A stretch of 14,716 nt of DNA. Source: Opitutales bacterium. GTDB lineage: Bacteria > Verrucomicrobiota > Verrucomicrobiia > Opitutales > Oceanipulchritudinaceae. The notes under the pieces are model-generated. The model did no database searches. It worked only from the letters and a program-made list of their open reading frames with translations, and was not told the origin of the DNA. The stretch is from positions 1 through 14,716 of the forward strand of contig SKLD01000062.1 of the NCBI GenBank assembly GCA_007123395.1, given 5' to 3'. Made by a program: the position numbers and the translations under genes. Positions 12,704 to 14,716 of the stretch are shown here, piece by piece; position 1 is the first letter of the stretch; each line of letters opens with the position of its first letter.

Positions 12704-14329
12704 ATGATGCGATTTGGACGAATGATTTTGGCGGGTGGCTTTGGGTTTGCGTCTTTGTGGCTGGCGGGCTGCGGGGGCGGGATTCCGGATGTGGAGGAGG
12801 CGACGGAGCGGGGGATTTTGCTGAAGGGCAACGGGGCGGAGCCGAAGACGCTGGACCCGCAATTGGCGACGGGGGTGACGGAGAACAAGATCATCTCCGC
12901 GCTGATCGAGGGTTTGATTGCCTACCATCCGACGGACGACGAGCTGCCGGAGCCGGGTGTGGCGGAGCGCTGGGAGGCGAACGAAGACAATTCGGAGTGG
13001 ACTTTCTTTCTGCGGGAAGACGCGCGGTGGTCGAACGGCGACCCGGTGACGGCACAGGATTTCGTGTGGTCGTATGAGCGCATACTGACGCCTGAGTTCG
13101 GGGCGGAGTATGCTGACATGCTCTATCCGGTGAAAAACGCCGAGGCCTTTCACCGCGGAGAGCTGACGGATTTTTCGGAGGTCGGGGTGGAGGCGCTGGA
13201 CGAGCGCACGCTCCGCATCCGCCTCGTCGGTCCGACGCCGTATTTTCTGGGGATGCTGAAGCACTATGCTTGGTTTCCGGTGCATCCGCCGACGGTGCAG
13301 GCCTACGGGACGGGCCGCCTGGACCGCTCGTCTCCGTGGACGCTGCAGGGCCGGTTCGTGGGCAACGGACCGTTCGTTCTCGCGGAGTGGCGGGTGAACC
13401 AGTATATCCGTGTAACGAAAAGCCCGACCTATTGGGACCGCGACCGCATGCGCCTCAACGAGATTTACTTCATGGCCATCGAAGATGTGAACACGGAGCA
13501 GCGTATGTATGCGGCGGGGCGGTTGCACGTGACTAACACCGTTCCCTCGAACGACATCTCGAATCTGCGGCGGACCCGGCCGGACGAGCTGCGGCTTGAG
13601 CCTTACTTGGGCACCTATTTCTACCGCTTCAACACGACGCGCCCGCCGTTTGACGACGTGCGTGTGCGGCGGGCGCTGGCCATGGCGATGAACCGCGACG
13701 CCATCGTCAACCGCGTCACCCTCGGCGACCAGACGCCGGCCTATGCCTTCGTGCCGCCGGGCTTCGACGACTTCCCGCAGCGGCGGCTCGTGGAGCACGA
13801 CCCGGAAACGGCGCGGGAGCTGCTCGCGGAGGCGGGCTTTCCCGAGGGGCACGATTTTCCGCGTAAGTTCCTGCTTTTCAACACGCTGGAGGACCACCGC
13901 AAGATCGCGGAGGCGGTTGTCTCGATGTGGAACCGGGAGCTGGGCATCGACTTCCAGTTGGAGAACAAGGAGTGGCGCGTCTACCTCGAGGCGCAGTCGC
14001 AGATGGATTTCGACCTCTCGCGCGCGGGCTGGATCGGCGACTACATGGACCCGATCACCTTTCTCGACATGTGGACGACGGACAACGGCAACAACAACAC
14101 CGGATGGTCCAACGCCCGCTACGACGAGCTGATCCGCAAGGCCGTCCGCGCGCCGACGCAGGAGGCGCACTACGCCGCCCTGATCGAGGCGGAGGAAATC
14201 CTCATGGCGGAGATGCCGATCATCCCGGTCTACCACTACAACCGCATTTATCTGATCCGGCCGGAGGTGCGCGGCTGGAATCCCAAGCTGCTGGACAACC
14301 GGCCCTACAAATACATCTATCTGGAATGA
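12704..14329 (+). CDS. oppA: Peptide ABC transporter substrate-binding lipoprotein
   Basis: This 541-residue extracytoplasmic binding protein belongs to the SBP_bac_5 family; it captures peptides and delivers them to the OppBC permease. The N-terminus is a lipoprotein signal: short basic start MMRFGR, hydrophobic stretch and lipobox LAGC with C23 as the lipidated residue. Mature-region family motifs are EPKTLDPQLATG, then WTFFLREDARWSNGDPVTAQDFVWSYERIL, the latter highly typical of OppA. Near the end LIEAEEILMAEMPIIPVYHY is also characteristic. ATG 12704 (or 12707) is chosen because it gives a proper signal peptide; a GGAGGGG at 12684-12690 is somewhat far. A later ATG (12722) would lose the basic residues. 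The frame continues openly to 12611, but that part lies in the repeat. The permease gene follows 26 bases downstream. Confidence 0.92.
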   Translation: MMRFGRMILAGGFGFASLWLAGCGGGIPDVEEATERGILLKGNGAEPKTLDPQLATGVTENKIISALIEGLIAYHPTDDELPEPGVAERWEANEDNSEWTFFLREDARWSNGDPVTAQDFVWSYERILTPEFGAEYADMLYPVKNAEAFHRGELTDFSEVGVEALDERTLRIRLVGPTPYFLGMLKHYAWFPVHPPTVQAYGTGRLDRSSPWTLQGRFVGNGPFVLAEWRVNQYIRVTKSPTYWDRDRMRLNEIYFMAIEDVNTEQRMYAAGRLHVTNTVPSNDISNLRRTRPDELRLEPYLGTYFYRFNTTRPPFDDVRVRRALAMAMNRDAIVNRVTLGDQTPAYAFVPPGFDDFPQRRLVEHDPETARELLAEAGFPEGHDFPRKFLLFNTLEDHRKIAEAVVSMWNRELGIDFQLENKEWRVYLEAQSQMDFDLSRAGWIGDYMDPITFLDMWTTDNGNNNTGWSNARYDELIRKAVRAPTQEAHYAALIEAEEILMAEMPIIPVYHYNRIYLIRPEVRGWNPKLLDNRPYKYIYLE

Positions 14330-14355
14330 GCGCGAGTTCCTGACTTTTCCGGCGC

Positions 14356-14716
14356 ATGTTCCGCTTCATCTTCAACCGCATCCTCCAGTCGGTCGTCGTC
14401 ATCTTCGTCGTCGTCACGATCACCTTCTTTATGGTGCGCCTCGCGCCGGGGGATCCGTTCAGCTCGGAGCGGCGCATACCTGACTATATCCAGCAGCGCA
14501 TCCTTGAGCACTATGGTCTCGACCGTCCGGCCGTGGAGCAGTACTGGCGCTATCTGCAGGGGATCGCGCCGAAGCGGTTCCGTCCGGATAAGCTCTTCAC
14601 GGAAGACCCGCTGCTCAATGCCTTCGGGATCAATCTGGGGCCGTCCTACACGAGCGCGCGCACCGTCAACCAGATCATCACGGAGACCTTTCCGGTGTCG
14701 CTGGAGCTGGGGGCAT
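14356..14716 (+). CDS. oppB: Peptide ABC transporter permease, 3' end missing
   Basis: The first 120 codons of a permease subunit are present, cut by the window edge. The start MFRFIFNRILQSVVVIFVVVT is a basic end plus first membrane helix, then ITFFMVRLAPGDPFSSER, the hallmark LAPGDP of dipeptide/oligopeptide permeases. Further on, HYGLDRPAVEQYWRYL, then NLGPSYTSARTVNQII and TFPVSLELG match the region before the second helix, as in OppB. The permease forms the inner-membrane channel with OppC. The frame stays open to the last base. ATG 14356 lies 26 bases after the oppA stop, so the two are most likely one operon. Confidence 0.92.
   Translation, partial: MFRFIFNRILQSVVVIFVVVTITFFMVRLAPGDPFSSERRIPDYIQQRILEHYGLDRPAVEQYWRYLQGIAPKRFRPDKLFTEDPLLNAFGINLGPSYTSARTVNQIITETFPVSLELGA

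Noticed and set aside
12602..14236. A 544-residue minus-strand frame opposite oppA
   Set aside because: It is rich in Arg, His and Pro, as expected from the reverse of a GC-rich gene. The plus strand encodes a full OppA with lipobox and family motifs.
1..14716. CRISPR array or defence system
   Set aside because: No regularly spaced short repeats with unique spacers and no defence-type gene sets were found. The only repeats are the tRNA-linked and RAYT-linked ones.

Overview
This is a GC-rich, densely packed bacterial chromosomal segment carrying mostly housekeeping genes. It has two tRNA genes, one RAYT-type transposase and two sets of short repeats. Gene content and several lineage-flavoured proteins suggest a member of the Verrucomicrobiota/PVC group, possibly Opitutae-like. 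Those proteins are a ClpX-like ATPase without a zinc finger, a HisRS whose motif 3 reads GFGMGDV, a ribulose-phosphate epimerase with TVWPGFGG, and a RAYT with a long C-terminal tail. The assignment is inference from remembered family patterns; no search was run.

Layout. At 1-1368 lies the 3' part of gatB, followed by what looks like a 40-residue relic of another gene. A tRNA-Cys gene (1595-1668) follows, and its 3' end is repeated in tandem down to about 1823. Then come an FAD oxidoreductase (1909-3246, +), convergent rpe (3273-3977, -) and a DAO-type FAD oxidoreductase (4106-5152, -) that ends at an 18-bp hairpin. A divergent set follows: DoxX, an FAH-family hydrolase and an 80-aa unknown protein (5248-6814, +). 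A second DoxX (6825-7274, -) and a large ClpX-like ATPase (7532-9214, -) are next. The ATPase is divergent from an HU/IHF gene (9308-9619, +), which is followed by hisS (9698-11050, +). A tRNA-Pro (11239-11315, -) precedes a RAYT transposase (11438-12451, -). An AT-rich strip (about 12490-12660) holds two 86-nt direct repeats with palindromes. The right edge is the start of an oligopeptide ABC transporter: lipoprotein OppA (12704-14329) and the first 120 codons of OppB.

How it works together. gatB, hisS and the two tRNAs serve translation. HU/IHF and the ClpX-like protein serve nucleoid organisation and protein quality control. The oxidoreductases, FAH hydrolase and DoxX proteins look like small metabolic units of unknown substrate. 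OppAB imports peptides. I see no complete new defence or mobile system. The most unusual items are the ClpX-like ATPase, which appears to carry two copies of its C-terminal small domain, the tRNA-derived tandem repeats, and the palindromic repeat pair between the RAYT and oppA. One of those repeats seems to contain the oppA promoter.
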